DNA of 64,000 nucleotides from Enterococcus crotali (GCF_000633635.1 NZ_AYPQ01000005.1:254039-318038), one strand, 5' to 3'. Shown: positions 26,307 through 36,315, counted from the stretch's first letter. Notes: generated by a model not told the origin, from the letters alone. Program-made: numbers and translations.

Positions 26307-27383
26307 ATGACGTTGAAAGTAGGAATTATTGGTTGCGGCGGGATTGCGAATGGAAAACATTTACCAGCACTTGCACAAGTAAAAGAAGTGGAAATGGTTG
26401 CTTTTTGTGACTTGATCAGTGAACGAGCAGAAGAAGCAAAAATGCATTATGGAACGTTGACGGCAAAAACATTTACAAATTATCAAGAGATGCTTGATGA
26501 AATGGAGCTGGATGTCGTTCATGTTTGTACACCAAATAGCTCGCATGCAGAACTATCGATTGCAGCAATGGAGGCAGATTGTCATGTGATGTGTGAAAAA
26601 CCAATGGCAAAAACATCTGCTGAAGCACGTAGTATGATCGAAGCAGCAAATAAAACGGGAAAAAAATTAACAATTGGCTATCAAAATCGTTTCCGAAAAG
26701 ATTCGACTTATTTACATGAGATTTGTGAAGAAGGTGAGTTGGGTGAAGTTTACTTTGCCAAAGCCCATGCTATTCGTCGTCGTGCAGTCCCAACTTGGGG
26801 TGTTTTTCTCGATGAAGAAGCACAAGGTGGCGGACCATTGATCGATATCGGAACGCATGCCTTGGATTTGACGTTATGGATGATGGACAATTACAAGCCA
26901 AAATATGTAGTAGGAAAAGCCTATCATAAATTAGCTGAGACTAATAATGCAGCCAATGCTTGGGGCTCTTGGGACCCCAAAAAGTTCACCGTCGAAGATT
27001 CAGCATTTGGTTTTATCATGATGGAAAACGGCGCAACGATTTTTTTAGAATCTAGCTGGGCATTGAATAGTTTAGATGTAAAAGAAGCAAAAACGACTCT
27101 TCACGGTACGAAAGGTGGCGCTGATATGAATGGTGGCTTAACCATTAATGGAGAAGATCACAGCACACTTTTTGAGAAAAAAATCGAATTAGAACCTGGT
27201 GGTGTTGATTTTTACGATGGTGCTGGTGACAAACCGGAAGTTTTAGAAGCACAATCTTGGATCGATGCGATCATCAACGATACAGAACCAGTTGTTAAAC
27301 CAGAACAGGCTTTAGTTGTAACAGAAATTCTTGAAGCCATTTACAAAGCATCAGAGACAAATCAGCCTGTATTTTTCAATTAA
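26307..27383 (+). CDS. Gfo/Idh/MocA-family NAD(P)-dependent oxidoreductase
   Basis: A 358-residue enzyme. It has an N-terminal Rossmann fold (VGIIGCGGIANGKHLPAL) and the family motif CEKPMAKT (about residues 95-102). The substrate domain contains GGGPLIDIGTHALDL, in which the His is typically catalytic. It oxidises a sugar or cyclitol; the substrate cannot be read. Start ATG 26307 is eight bases after GGAGG. It is the first gene of an operon with a ThuA-like protein, an epimerase and another dehydrogenase. Confidence 0.9.
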   Translation: MTLKVGIIGCGGIANGKHLPALAQVKEVEMVAFCDLISERAEEAKMHYGTLTAKTFTNYQEMLDEMELDVVHVCTPNSSHAELSIAAMEADCHVMCEKPMAKTSAEARSMIEAANKTGKKLTIGYQNRFRKDSTYLHEICEEGELGEVYFAKAHAIRRRAVPTWGVFLDEEAQGGGPLIDIGTHALDLTLWMMDNYKPKYVVGKAYHKLAETNNAANAWGSWDPKKFTVEDSAFGFIMMENGATIFLESSWALNSLDVKEAKTTLHGTKGGADMNGGLTINGEDHSTLFEKKIELEPGGVDFYDGAGDKPEVLEAQSWIDAIINDTEPVVKPEQALVVTEILEAIYKASETNQPVFFN

Positions 27384-27391
27384 ATCAAGAT

Positions 27392-27510
27392 TATCTAGCT
27401 TCATGAGCCAGCATCTCGGAAAAAAGATAAAACCTGAATGTGACAAAAAACGTCACAGTCATGTTTTCCTATTTTTCGTCAATGCTAAACGGCCCATTCA
27501 GCTTTTAAAT
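27392..27510 (+). repeat. Structured intergenic repeat, copy 1
   Basis: Starts ATCTAGCTTCATGAGC and ends GCTTTTAAAT, with a core GGAAAAAAGATAAA ... TTTCCTATTTTTC around a hairpin TGTGAC/GTCACA. It lies head-to-tail with copy 2 inside an operon gap. Confidence 0.75.
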
Positions 27511-27689
27511 TATCTAGCTTCACGGGCTAGTACTACGCTTTGCTTCGATCACATCAATTCCTAAGAGCTAAAGCTCTAAGGATTGAAGGTCTAGGAAAAA
27601 AGATAAATTATGAAGGAGGCAAAAAGCGCCTCAGTCATCATTTCCTATTTTTCAGTCGAGACTAAACGAGCCCGATACGCTTTTAAATT
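27511..27689 (+). repeat. Structured intergenic repeat, copy 2
   Basis: Same ends as copy 1 (ATCTAGCTTCACGGGC to GCTTTTAAAT). It has an extra ~60 bases containing CTAAGAGCT/AGCTCTAAG, and a core hairpin GAGGC-AAAAAGC-GCCTC of different sequence. Copies 1 and 2 fill the 321-base gap before the ThuA-like gene. Confidence 0.75.
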
Positions 27690-27704
27690 AGGGAGGAAAA
27701 AAAG

Positions 27705-28442
27705 ATGATCCAAGTTACCGTGTGGAATGAATTCCGTCATGAGAAAACAGATGAAGCTGTAAAAAAAGTTTACCCAGATGGTATTCATCAACAGATAGCT
27801 AATTTTTTAGAAGAAGATGATTTTTCTGTTCGAACGGCTACCTTAGACGAACCAGAACATGGTTTAACACAAGAGGTTTTAGCGAATACCGATGTGTTGA
27901 TTTGGTGGGGGCATGTCGCACATCAAGAAGTATCTGATGAAGTCGTTCAACGTGTCTATCAATGTGTGTTGGAAGGCATGGGATTAGTGGTTCTTCATTC
28001 AGGTCATATGTCGAAAATATTTATGAAACTAATGGGCACCTCTTGCGATTTAAAATGGCGAGAAGCTGAAGAGCATTGCCGGATATGGACAGTTGCGCCA
28101 AGTCATCCGATCGTCGAAGGAATCGGCGAATACATTGAACTAGAAAAAGAAGAAATGTACGGCGAACATTTCGATATTCCAACACCAGATGACTTGATTT
28201 TTATTAGCTGGTATCCTGGCGGAGAAGTTTTCCGCAGTGGTTGTACCTATCATCGTGGCAATGGAAAAATCTTTTATTTTCAACCTGGACATGAAACGTA
28301 TCCTTCTTATTACAATAAAGAGATCCAAAAAGTCATTAAAAACGGTGTTCGTTGGTGTCAACCCACACAAAATGCTTATCCAAATTATGGGCATCACGAA
28401 CCGTTAGAATCTATTACGAACAAGAAAGGAACTAAACAATGA
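27705..28442 (+). CDS. ThuA-like domain protein
   Basis: A 245-residue protein of the ThuA (glutamine-amidotransferase-like fold) family. It shows [29 protein letters not shown] and [16 protein letters not shown]. ThuA proteins are found with sugar dehydrogenases in disaccharide and ketosugar catabolism, but the exact reaction is unsettled. The gene has GGGAGG before its ATG and overlaps the next start by four bases (ATGA). Confidence 0.88.
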   Translation: MIQVTVWNEFRHEKTDEAVKKVYPDGIHQQIANFLEEDDFSVRTATLDEPEHGLTQEVLANTDVLIWWGHVAHQEVSDEVVQRVYQCVLEGMGLVVLHSGHMSKIFMKLMGTSCDLKWREAEEHCRIWTVAPSHPIVEGIGEYIELEKEEMYGEHFDIPTPDDLIFISWYPGGEVFRSGCTYHRGNGKIFYFQPGHETYPSYYNKEIQKVIKNGVRWCQPTQNAYPNYGHHEPLESITNKKGTKQ

Positions 28443-29407
28443 AATTAGGTGTATTTACTCCATTATTCAATAATTTAAGCTTTGAAGAAATGATTGATAC
28501 TGTCTCAAAAGCAGGATTAGAAGCAGTTGAAATCGGAACAGGGGGTTCTCCTGGAAATGCGCATTTAGATATTGATCAATTATTAGCAAGTTCTGATGCT
28601 AGAAAAGAGTATCTAGCAAAACTGGCTGACAAAGGTCTAACGATCAGTGCATTGAGCTGTCACAATAATCCGATTTCTCCATTAAAAGAAACCGCTCAAG
28701 AAGCAGACCAACTACTACAAAAAACAATCAAATTAGCTTCTTTAATGAATGTATCAGTAGTCAATGGTTTTTCTGGTGTCTCAGGAGGAAACCCAACAGA
28801 TACACAAGTCAATTGGCCCGTGTTGCCTTGGCCGACAGAATATGATGATAACTACAATTACCAATGGGAAAAGAAATTGATCCCGTATTGGAAAAATATC
28901 AATACGATCGCAGAAGATGCAGGGGTGAAAATCGGGATCGAACTGCATGGCGGCTTCTTATGTCATACACCTTATACCATGTTGAAACTCCGTGAAGCAA
29001 CCGGCAAGGCAATCGGCTGTAATTTAGATCCAAGTCATTTATGGTGGCAAGGCATTGATCCAGTTGCGGCAGTGAAAATTTTAGGTGAAGCAGGTGCAAT
29101 CCACCATTTCCATGCTAAAGATACGTATTTAGATCAAGACAATATCAATATGCATGGACTGACGGATATGCAACCCTATGGAAATGTTAAAACCCGCGCA
29201 TGGACGTTCCGTTCAGTTGGGTGTGGTCATGATTTGAAAGTCTGGTCAGATATTATTAGTGCACTTAGAATTTACGGATACGATTACGTTTTAAGTATTG
29301 AACATGAAGATCCGATCATGTCGACAGAAGAAGGCTTGAACAGAGCGATTACTAATTTGAAAAGTATTATGATCAAAGAACAACCTACGGAAATGTGGTG
29401 GGTGTAA
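28439..29407 (+). CDS. Sugar phosphate isomerase/epimerase (AP-endonuclease 2 family)
   Basis: A 322-residue TIM-barrel protein of the xylose-isomerase-like family. It has metal-site motifs [28 protein letters not shown] and SIEHEDP. Similar proteins act as epimerases, isomerases or dehydratases on inositol or sugar derivatives beside Gfo/Idh/MocA enzymes. It is translationally coupled to the ThuA-like gene. Confidence 0.9.
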   Translation: MKLGVFTPLFNNLSFEEMIDTVSKAGLEAVEIGTGGSPGNAHLDIDQLLASSDARKEYLAKLADKGLTISALSCHNNPISPLKETAQEADQLLQKTIKLASLMNVSVVNGFSGVSGGNPTDTQVNWPVLPWPTEYDDNYNYQWEKKLIPYWKNINTIAEDAGVKIGIELHGGFLCHTPYTMLKLREATGKAIGCNLDPSHLWWQGIDPVAAVKILGEAGAIHHFHAKDTYLDQDNINMHGLTDMQPYGNVKTRAWTFRSVGCGHDLKVWSDIISALRIYGYDYVLSIEHEDPIMSTEEGLNRAITNLKSIMIKEQPTEMWWV

Positions 29408-29522
29408 TCAAAAGCTGAACGAACTCGTTCAGCTCTTGAGCAAATTAGGAAATTTTTTCAAAGATGCTTTTTATCTTTGAAGAAATTTGTCTATTTGCCG
29501 AAAGAGCTAGTTCGTGAAGCTG
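29407..29522 (-). repeat. Structured intergenic repeat, copy 3 (inverted)
   Basis: In reverse orientation it reads AGCTTCACGAACTAGC ... GAACGAGTTCGTTCAGCTTTTGAT, with a core hairpin CAAAGAT/ATCTTTG. It lies between the epimerase and the second dehydrogenase. Confidence 0.7.
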
Positions 29523-29610
29523 GATGTCAAAGAGAAGAATACGACAGTTTCTGACCAACTCTTTCACCACCTTAAATCAATCATCCTCAATAATAGAAAG
29601 GACTCAAAAA

Positions 29611-30645
29611 ATGACAGCAATCAATTTTGCCGTAATCGGCTATGGCGGCATGGGATCATACCATATCCACAACATTATGCCCAACGAAAACGAACGAATC
29701 CACGTCGTTGGAACTTACGACATTTCAGGTGAGCGTCAAAAAATTTCCAGTCAACACAATCATAAAATTTACCATTCGCTAGAAGAAGTGCTTACAGATG
29801 AAACCATCGAAGCAGTTCTGATTGCTACACCCAATGATTCTCATAAAGAACTAGCGATCCAAGCGTTGGAAGCTGGAAAACATGTTGTTTGTGAAAAACC
29901 AGTAACAATGAATGTCGAAGAATTAGATGAAGTGCTAAATGTTGCTAAAGAAACGGGTCAAACCTTTATGGTTCATCAAAATCGGCGCTGGGATCCAGAT
30001 TTTCTACTCACGCGAGAATTATACAAAAATCAACAAATTGGAGAACTATTTCAACTTGAAAGCCGGGTTCAAGGTGCCAACGGAATTCCAGGTGATTGGC
30101 GCCATGAGTTAAAACATGGTGGCGGAATGCTTTTAGATTGGGGGGTTCATTTATTAGATCAACTATTATTTTTAGTCGATAGTCGGATCGAAAAAGTAAG
30201 CGCCGATTTAAGCTATGTTCTGGGCGATGAGGTGGATGATGGATTTATTGCGTATATTATTTTTGAAAATGGTATCCGAGCAATTATCGAAGTGGGTACG
30301 ACTAATTATACAAAACTCCCACGCTGGTATCTAAAAGGGACTCAAGGGACAGCAGTGATTCAAGATTGGGATCTCTCTGGCGAGATAATTATTGAATCAG
30401 GAAAGAAAAACATCCAAGCACCACAACCGATCCAAGCAGGCGTTGGTTTGACTAAAACAATGGCACCACCATCAGAAGAAGCAACTGAAACTGTACCATT
30501 CCCAAAAGCTTTTGCAGAATACGATACCTTTTATAAAAATTTCTATAAAGTAGTTCGGGAACAAGCGGAGCCTGTGGTCAAAAATGAAGAAGTGCGTAAA
30601 GTAATGGTTCTGATCGAAGAAATCTTCAAAGCGGCAAAAAGATAA
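29611..30645 (+). CDS. Gfo/Idh/MocA-family oxidoreductase
   Basis: A 344-residue NAD(P)-dependent dehydrogenase with Rossmann motif VIGYGGMGSYHIHNI, the family motif CEKPVTM and GGGMLLDWGVHLLDQ, where His is likely catalytic. I place the start at ATG 29611, eight bases after AAAGGA, rather than at the longer frame beginning 29524, which runs into the repeat. It is the last gene of the operon and may catalyse the reverse or second redox step of a sugar interconversion shared with the 26307 enzyme. Confidence 0.9.
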   Translation: MTAINFAVIGYGGMGSYHIHNIMPNENERIHVVGTYDISGERQKISSQHNHKIYHSLEEVLTDETIEAVLIATPNDSHKELAIQALEAGKHVVCEKPVTMNVEELDEVLNVAKETGQTFMVHQNRRWDPDFLLTRELYKNQQIGELFQLESRVQGANGIPGDWRHELKHGGGMLLDWGVHLLDQLLFLVDSRIEKVSADLSYVLGDEVDDGFIAYIIFENGIRAIIEVGTTNYTKLPRWYLKGTQGTAVIQDWDLSGEIIIESGKKNIQAPQPIQAGVGLTKTMAPPSEEATETVPFPKAFAEYDTFYKNFYKVVREQAEPVVKNEEVRKVMVLIEEIFKAAKR

Positions 30646-30671
30646 ATCAAATAACCAAAATACGTTATCCT

Positions 30672-30710
30672 AAAAGTAAAGTTCCCTAAATAGGGTGCTT
30701 TACTTTTTTT
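30672..30710 (+). terminator. Intrinsic terminator
   Basis: AAAAGTAAAG and CTTTACTTTT with an inner CCCT/AGGG pair, followed by T's; ends the dehydrogenase operon. Confidence 0.9.
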
Positions 30711-30766
30711 TAGACTAAGCATAGAATATTAAGAAGTGGTTTAAGAAGAAGAAAAGGGAGAGTCTT

Positions 30767-32602
30767 GTGAAGAAAAAAATACAATTATTCAAAAAAAAGC
30801 CAATTAAGTATTCATTGATCATCATTGGAATGATTTTGTTGGTTTTTATCAGCAACTTATACTTACAATGGTGTCAAAATGAACTATCATTAGATTTAGT
30901 ATCCAAATTTGCTTTTTCTTGGCATACAGAAAAATTTATTCTAGGTTGCCTAGTCTTACTGATATTTTTACTATTCTTATGTAGTGTAGCAGGCTCACTG
31001 ATTCTTGGGAGTGTCCTCTATGCAATCACGATCGGTATTTTAGGTTTTGCCGATTATCAAAAAATGTTTTACCGAACGGAGCCTATTTATCCAGATGATT
31101 TAAAAATGATCACTGAATTTGGTTTATTAAGAGAAATGATCGGAACGATTCCTTTCGTTATTATTCTATTGATTGCAGCGGTTGGGTTGTTCTTTTTCGG
31201 AAGAGCTATCTACAAAAGCCGTTTATTACCAAAAAAATTACAGATCTTACGACTCTCAGGAATTGTTATCACAGTAGCACTATTGATGTATATCAGCGAC
31301 TTTAACAACCCTAATAATCTAGTAAGAAAAGCTTATAACAAAACAGCGCTTTGGATTCCGTATAGCCAAAAAATGAATTATTACAATACTGGATTTATGG
31401 GTGGTTTTTTGTATAACCTAAAAGTTGAAGCGATGGACAAGCCAGAGAATTATTCAAAAAAGACCATCGAAAATATCACAACCAACTATACAAAAACAGC
31501 TAAAAAGACAACAAGCTCATTAGAAGAACAGCCAAATATTATCTTTGTAATGAGTGAAAGCTTTTCAAATCCGCAACACTTAAACGGTGTCACCGCCAAT
31601 AAAGATCCGCTAAAAGCGTATTATGATGTCGCTAAGACAACCTATAGCGGTCAAATGCTTTCTCAAAATTATGGTGGGGGAACAGCAAATATTGAATTTG
31701 AGGCGTTGACTAGTTTTTCCATGGAATTATTTAATCCGCAATTGACGACACCGTATACAATGTTGATTCCTAAAATGCAAGAAGTTCCGTCGATTGTTTC
31801 ACTATTGAATCAGCAGGATTATCAAACAACTGCGATCCATCCTTATAATACATCGATGTATAAACGTAAAGATGTTTATCAGACGATGGGCTTCGACCAG
31901 TTTATCAGCGAAGATACGATGAACTACACAGAGACACTTGAAAATAATCCTTATATCTCTGATGAGTCGGCGTATAAAGAAGTACTGGACTTATTAAAAG
32001 AGGAGCAAAATCCGCAATTTGTTCATTTGGTGACGATGCAAACGCATATGCCATACAGCGATAAATACAAGAGCTCAAATTATTCTTCGCAAAGTTTAGG
32101 AAATAAAAAGGCAATCGATAGCTACATGCAGGATGTTGCCTATAGTAGTGAAGCATTGAAGCAATTTACAAGCGCATTGAAAGAACTGAAAAGACGAACC
32201 TTAGTTGTTTTTTGGGGTGATCATTTGCCTAGTATTTACTCAGATGAAATCAAAGCAGATAATGATGAAGTAACCATGCACCAAACTGAATTTTTAATGT
32301 ATGATAACCAAGGGAAGCTTAGCGATAAAAACACTCATGACGCTGTTACAAGTCCTTTTTACTTCGCCCCTTCATTGTTTGAGCAAAGCGGCATGCAAAT
32401 GACCGGTTTTTATCAATTATTATCTGAATTAGAAAAACAAGTACCAGCTTTTGAGAAAAGCTTCTATTATAAAGATAAAAAATGGACTAAAACGCTTGCT
32501 CTAAATAAGGCACAAGAAGAATTATATGAAGACTATCGCTTGATTCAATATGATATTGTCTCTGGCGAAGGGTACAGCTTAAAAACTGATTTTTTTAAAT
32601 AA
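30767..32602 (+). CDS. LTA-synthase-family phosphoglycerol transferase/sulfatase
   Basis: A 611-residue membrane enzyme. About five N-terminal membrane segments (18-40, 52-95, 120-145, 165-180) precede an extracellular alkaline-phosphatase-superfamily domain. That domain starts PNIIFVMSESFSNP, has the nucleophile Thr near residue 306 in GGGTANIEFEAL, and ends with VFWGDHLPS. It belongs to the LtaS-like group that transfers phosphoglycerol to wall polymers or glycolipids. The start is GTG, seven bases after GGGAG. Whether it makes lipoteichoic acid or modifies another glycan is undecided. Confidence 0.88.
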   Translation: MKKKIQLFKKKPIKYSLIIIGMILLVFISNLYLQWCQNELSLDLVSKFAFSWHTEKFILGCLVLLIFLLFLCSVAGSLILGSVLYAITIGILGFADYQKMFYRTEPIYPDDLKMITEFGLLREMIGTIPFVIILLIAAVGLFFFGRAIYKSRLLPKKLQILRLSGIVITVALLMYISDFNNPNNLVRKAYNKTALWIPYSQKMNYYNTGFMGGFLYNLKVEAMDKPENYSKKTIENITTNYTKTAKKTTSSLEEQPNIIFVMSESFSNPQHLNGVTANKDPLKAYYDVAKTTYSGQMLSQNYGGGTANIEFEALTSFSMELFNPQLTTPYTMLIPKMQEVPSIVSLLNQQDYQTTAIHPYNTSMYKRKDVYQTMGFDQFISEDTMNYTETLENNPYISDESAYKEVLDLLKEEQNPQFVHLVTMQTHMPYSDKYKSSNYSSQSLGNKKAIDSYMQDVAYSSEALKQFTSALKELKRRTLVVFWGDHLPSIYSDEIKADNDEVTMHQTEFLMYDNQGKLSDKNTHDAVTSPFYFAPSLFEQSGMQMTGFYQLLSELEKQVPAFEKSFYYKDKKWTKTLALNKAQEELYEDYRLIQYDIVSGEGYSLKTDFFK

Positions 32603-32619
32603 GCTAAAAGGAGTACATG

Positions 32620-33377
32620 ATGAGCTTTAAAAAGAAAGACAACCAGATCTACTATAATCCGATTCGACGAGCGGTTTTAAATCATCAAATGATCCAACCA
32701 GGAGATAAAGTAGCAATTGGGATGAGTGGGGGAAAAGACAGTACGAGTTTATTGTTTTTTTAGATAAGATCAGTAAACAAAAGCGTTTAGGCTTTGAATT
32801 TGAAATCGTGCCAATTACTCTAGCTATGGGATTTGATATGGATATCACACCGTTGCAAGAATTTGTAGAAAAACTAGGATATAAACTAGACATCGTTCCC
32901 ACAAATATTGCTCAAGTTGTATTTGATATCCGAGAAGAACGTTCACCGTGTTCTTTATGTGCCAAGTTACGTCGAGGTATTTTGTATAAGCGTGCCAAAG
33001 AAGTCGGCTGTAATAAAGTTGCTTTAGGTCATCATTTGGATGATGCGATCGAAACGTACTTTATGAACTTTCTATTTCATGGGCAAATGGCTAGTTTTGA
33101 TCCAATCAGTTATTTATCAAAAACAGATATCACGCTGATCCGCCCATTGCTTTATGTTGAAGAAAAACAGATCATTCAGTTTGTGCAAAGAGAAGAATTA
33201 CCTGTGATTTTTAACCCTTGTCCAGTTGATAAGAAAACGAAACGAGAAGAAGTTAAACATTTAGTAAATGGTTTAGCCCAAAGTTACCCGGATATCAGAG
33301 ATAAATTCATTATGGGCATGGAACAAGGGGTTTCAGATAATTTTTGGACGAAATCATTTAAGTCCGTTGACAAGTAA
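32620..33377 (+). pseudogene. TtcA/TilS-like PP-loop tRNA-modifying protein, frameshifted
   Basis: The start frame gives MSFKKKDNQIYYNPIRRAV ... the PP-loop SGGKDSTSLLFF and stops at a run of seven T (32755-32761). The next frame continues LDKISKQKRLGFEFEIVPITLAMGFDM to 33377, with the Cys pair CSLCAKLRRG and GHHLDDAIET. One more T would restore a ~250-residue TtcA-family protein, an ATP-dependent tRNA thiolation enzyme. A homopolymer length error is the simplest explanation. It follows the LtaS-like gene by 17 bases. Confidence 0.85.
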
Positions 33378-33402
33378 TCAAATGCCGTAAGAGAGGTAAT
33401 AA

Positions 33403-33792
33403 ATGAAAAAGTTAATTGTGTTGTTGTTGTTAATACTGGTAGGATGTTCACAAAAAGAGTTACCTAAAGAACAGGAAGAAACCGCTAAAATCGATTTTAA
33501 GTTTGAAGGAAAAAAATTAATGATTACCAATGATTCAGAGAAGGTGTTAACTGTTTTTGAATCAGAAACAACGTTTTTAGTAGAAAAAAATCAGGAGTGG
33601 GTCTTAGCTGATAGAACTACTGGACTTCTAGCAAGATCAGGTGGAGCTTCAAGTAAATCTGTTTATGAATATGATCTAACAAATGAACTTTCTGAAATTG
33701 ATTCATCTAGGGTTAAATTAACGGTATATTATACACTAGGATCAACTGGAGAAGGCACAACGTATGAAAAAGAGCTTCTTTACGAACGATAG
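33403..33792 (+). CDS. Small lipoprotein
   Basis: A 129-residue protein with a lipoprotein signal peptide and lipobox LVGC (Cys15). A beta-rich domain follows, of a kind seen in small extracellular immunoglobulin-like lipoproteins. No catalytic motif is visible and the family is not recognised. AGAGAGG precedes the ATG. A bidirectional terminator follows. Confidence 0.8.
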   Translation: MKKLIVLLLLILVGCSQKELPKEQEETAKIDFKFEGKKLMITNDSEKVLTVFESETTFLVEKNQEWVLADRTTGLLARSGGASSKSVYEYDLTNELSEIDSSRVKLTVYYTLGSTGEGTTYEKELLYER

Positions 33793-33806
33793 ATAACAAG
33801 TGAATG

Positions 33807-33859
33807 AAAGAAGAGACCGAGGCAAAACTAAAAATCAGTTTTGTTTAGGTCTCTTCTTT
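33807..33859. terminator. Bidirectional intrinsic terminator
   Basis: AAAGAAGAGACC and GGTCTCTTCTTT with an inner AAACT/AGTTT stem separate converging genes. Confidence 0.88.
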
Positions 33860-33867
33860 TAAATTAA

Positions 33868-34836
33868 TTATTCAACGCATTTTTTCAACGTTTCTTTGAT
33901 AGAAGCAACAACATCATGATGTTTCACATTTAAAGTAGGAAACGTATCATTAGGGTCTAGATACAAATCATATTCTTGCATCATCGCTGATTTTGTTGAA
34001 TGAATCCCATGTTCCAAACCAGCTTTAGCTGCTTCAGCATCGATGCCTTCATAAATCGCTTTGACGTCATCATAAGAAACGACAGGGACTTTTGTATCTT
34101 GTCCTAAAGCATCCACCATCATTTGATAGAATTCTTGATATTTCATATTTGTATCGCCAATCGCATAGGTACTGCGATGTGTTCCATTTTCCATGGCGCC
34201 AACGGCAGCTTCTGCTACTTGTTCGACAGTCACCATTGCAGTACCGCCTTTTAGTGCAGGGAAAACCGCTTGTCCTTTGATTTGTTCTGTAAACATTTTC
34301 CAAAGCGGTTCACGACCTGGCATGGTACCAAAAATATAAGGAAGACGTAAAGAAGTCACCGTCATACAACCATCTCCTTCAGCAAAAGCCACTTGTTCTT
34401 GCAATAAGCGCATCATCGGATACCCTTCAAGTTTTAAATTTGTCTCAGGTAAACGTTCAGCAAATTCAGCAAAGTAAGAACCGAAGACAACAAAATTTTT
34501 CACACCAGCTTCTTTTGCTAAGTAAGCTAAACGTTGCGTTGGTAAAACATTTGCTTCATAGAAAAATTTAGATGCAGGTTTTTCAGGAACCACTCGTTCA
34601 TCAGCCCCAGCTGCATAAATAAAGCCCACACATCCTTTAAGCATTTCTAAAATAGCGTCATCTGTCATATCATTGATATTGCCTAAAGTTACAGAAACAT
34701 CGCTAGAAAATAAATCTTCCGCAGGCATCGGCGGTAAAGAAATCGTCGCTACTTCATAGCCTTTTCGTAACAATTCCTCCGTCGTATAATACCCTAAAAA
34801 ACCAGTTCCACCTAACACAAAAACTTTTTTACTCAT
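33868..34836 (-). CDS. NAD-dependent epimerase/dehydratase (extended SDR)
   Basis: A 322-residue Rossmann protein with the nucleotide motif VFVLGGTGFLGYYTTEELL. A region FVVFGSYFAEFAERLPETNLKLEGYPMMR stands where SDRs carry the Ser/Tyr-Lys active site; a canonical YxxxK is not evident. It may be an atypical oxidoreductase or NmrA-like protein. Start ATG 34836 lies nine bases after GGAGGG; the longer TTG frame would begin inside the ribosome site. It is divergent from the AraC regulator at 34964, which probably controls it. Confidence 0.82.
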   Translation of the reverse strand: MSKKVFVLGGTGFLGYYTTEELLRKGYEVATISLPPMPAEDLFSSDVSVTLGNINDMTDDAILEMLKGCVGFIYAAGADERVVPEKPASKFFYEANVLPTQRLAYLAKEAGVKNFVVFGSYFAEFAERLPETNLKLEGYPMMRLLQEQVAFAEGDGCMTVTSLRLPYIFGTMPGREPLWKMFTEQIKGQAVFPALKGGTAMVTVEQVAEAAVGAMENGTHRSTYAIGDTNMKYQEFYQMMVDALGQDTKVPVVSYDDVKAIYEGIDAEAAKAGLEHGIHSTKSAMMQEYDLYLDPNDTFPTLNVKHHDVVASIKETLKKCVE

Positions 34837-34859
34837 GAGAATACCCTCCAATATTTATT

Positions 34860-34894
34860 TGTGATTTAAATCACATGTACAACTATAGTATAAT
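34860..34894 (+). promoter_or_regulatory. 16-bp palindrome and promoter in divergent gap
   Basis: TGTGATTTAAATCACA (34860-34875) is a perfect palindrome of the Crp/Fnr form TGTGA-N6-TCACA. A -10 box TATAAT lies at 34889-34894 for the AraC gene, so the palindrome covers the -35 region. Confidence 0.6.
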
Positions 34895-34963
34895 CATAAT
34901 GAAGGGTAAATATCGGACACGGAAAACATGTTTCTTATCTTAAATGAACAAAGGAGTGAGTAG

Positions 34964-36175
34964 ATGAAAAAAACGCTACCTTATAACGCAACCCAATATT
35001 ATGGATTTGAATTGACTAAATCAGATTTTATTGTAAGAGATGAAAGCTACAAAACTGCAACAGCAAAGACTAGCCAAATGACTGTCCAATTTTTTTTGAT
35101 AAAAAGTGGTTCAGGAAAAATGCAAATCAATAATCAAGAATACCTAGTTCGGTCTGGCAGTGTCCTTTGGTTATTCTCGTACCATGTCTATCATTTTGCT
35201 GAAATCTATGAAGAAATCCAAGCAATCACCTTTGAGCTTTCTTTAAATGTTTTAATGCTATCCTCTTTGACTACACGCTCGGTTGAACAACATATGAATT
35301 TTTTTGAATATTGGGATACACCTGCTCTTGAATGTGATGAAAAGGATTTTACGTATTTGCTAACGATTTTTACTCATGCACTAAAAGAATATGAGCAACA
35401 AGAGCGACTTTATGATCTTTCTTTGCTTGCAGATTTGTATCAAGTGATCGTTTGGTTTGAACGAACAGCGAGACATCGTTGGAATCGTGAAAAGCCAACT
35501 CGTGAGATCAGTTCAAAAATTTTGTTGTATCTTCATTTTCATTATAGAGAAGAGTTAGTGCTCAACGAAGTAGCGGATAAATTTAAACGTACACCTCAAA
35601 CAATCAATCGTGGATTAAAGAAACTAACGGGGAAAACATTTGGAGAAAACCTCATTGACGTTCGTATCAACAATGCTTTAGCCATGTTGAAATTTGAAGA
35701 ACTAGATGTCGCATTTATTGCTGACTTTATTGGCTATCGGTCTGTTCCTAGTTTTAATAAGCAATTTAAAACAACCACTGGTTATTCACCCACAGAAGTT
35801 AAAAAAATCCGGTCATCAGACAAGAAAATGAATTCGTTTCGTTTTCAAAATAGTCTACCATTTGAGATTTATACGTATATTAATCAACATTATAGTGAAC
35901 CCATTTCGATTCAAACAGCAGCCAAATATTTTTACTCTAGTCCAACTAAAATCGATCAAATTGTCTTGGATGAGTTTTTAATGACCTTTAATGCATTAGT
36001 AGAATATAATCGAATGTTGTTTGCACGTTCTCTTTTGTTAAGTTCCTCTAAAAAAATCAGTGACATCGCTGAAGCGTGTGGATACCAATCAATTCGGACG
36101 TTTAACCGGAATTTTTTGACCTTTTGGGGGAATACGCCGAGAAAATATAAAGAGTTATTGACGATGGAAAGGTAG
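34964..36175 (+). CDS. AraC-family regulator with two HTH domains
   Basis: A 403-residue protein. After a cupin-like N-terminal sensor (about 30-110) there are two AraC-type DNA-binding modules. The first is at about 182-283 (LNEVADKFKRTPQTINRGLKKLTG ... FIADFIGYRSVPSFNKQFKTTTGYSPTEVKKI). The second is at about 300-400 (ISDIAEACGYQSIRTFNRNFLTFWGNTPRKYKELL). Family members normally carry one. The second has a weaker first helix-turn-helix. It is transcribed divergently from the SDR gene and presumably regulates it. Confidence 0.85.
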   Translation: MKKTLPYNATQYYGFELTKSDFIVRDESYKTATAKTSQMTVQFFLIKSGSGKMQINNQEYLVRSGSVLWLFSYHVYHFAEIYEEIQAITFELSLNVLMLSSLTTRSVEQHMNFFEYWDTPALECDEKDFTYLLTIFTHALKEYEQQERLYDLSLLADLYQVIVWFERTARHRWNREKPTREISSKILLYLHFHYREELVLNEVADKFKRTPQTINRGLKKLTGKTFGENLIDVRINNALAMLKFEELDVAFIADFIGYRSVPSFNKQFKTTTGYSPTEVKKIRSSDKKMNSFRFQNSLPFEIYTYINQHYSEPISIQTAAKYFYSSPTKIDQIVLDEFLMTFNALVEYNRMLFARSLLLSSSKKISDIAEACGYQSIRTFNRNFLTFWGNTPRKYKELLTMER

Positions 36176-36242
36176 AAAGAGTGAGATAAAAGCTAATAAA
36201 AATTTTAGTGAATAAACGATCACTGACGGATAATACTGTTCA

Positions 36243-36271
36243 TTGACATTTCATCACAATGGAAGTAAGAT
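36243..36271 (+). promoter_or_regulatory. Promoter of small membrane protein
   Basis: TTGACA (36243-36248), 17 bases, TAAGAT (36266-36271), 44 bases before the ATG at 36316. Confidence 0.65.
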
Positions 36272-36315
36272 GATGCTAAAAACAACTAATACCCTACGAA
36301 AAGTGGTGAGTCATC

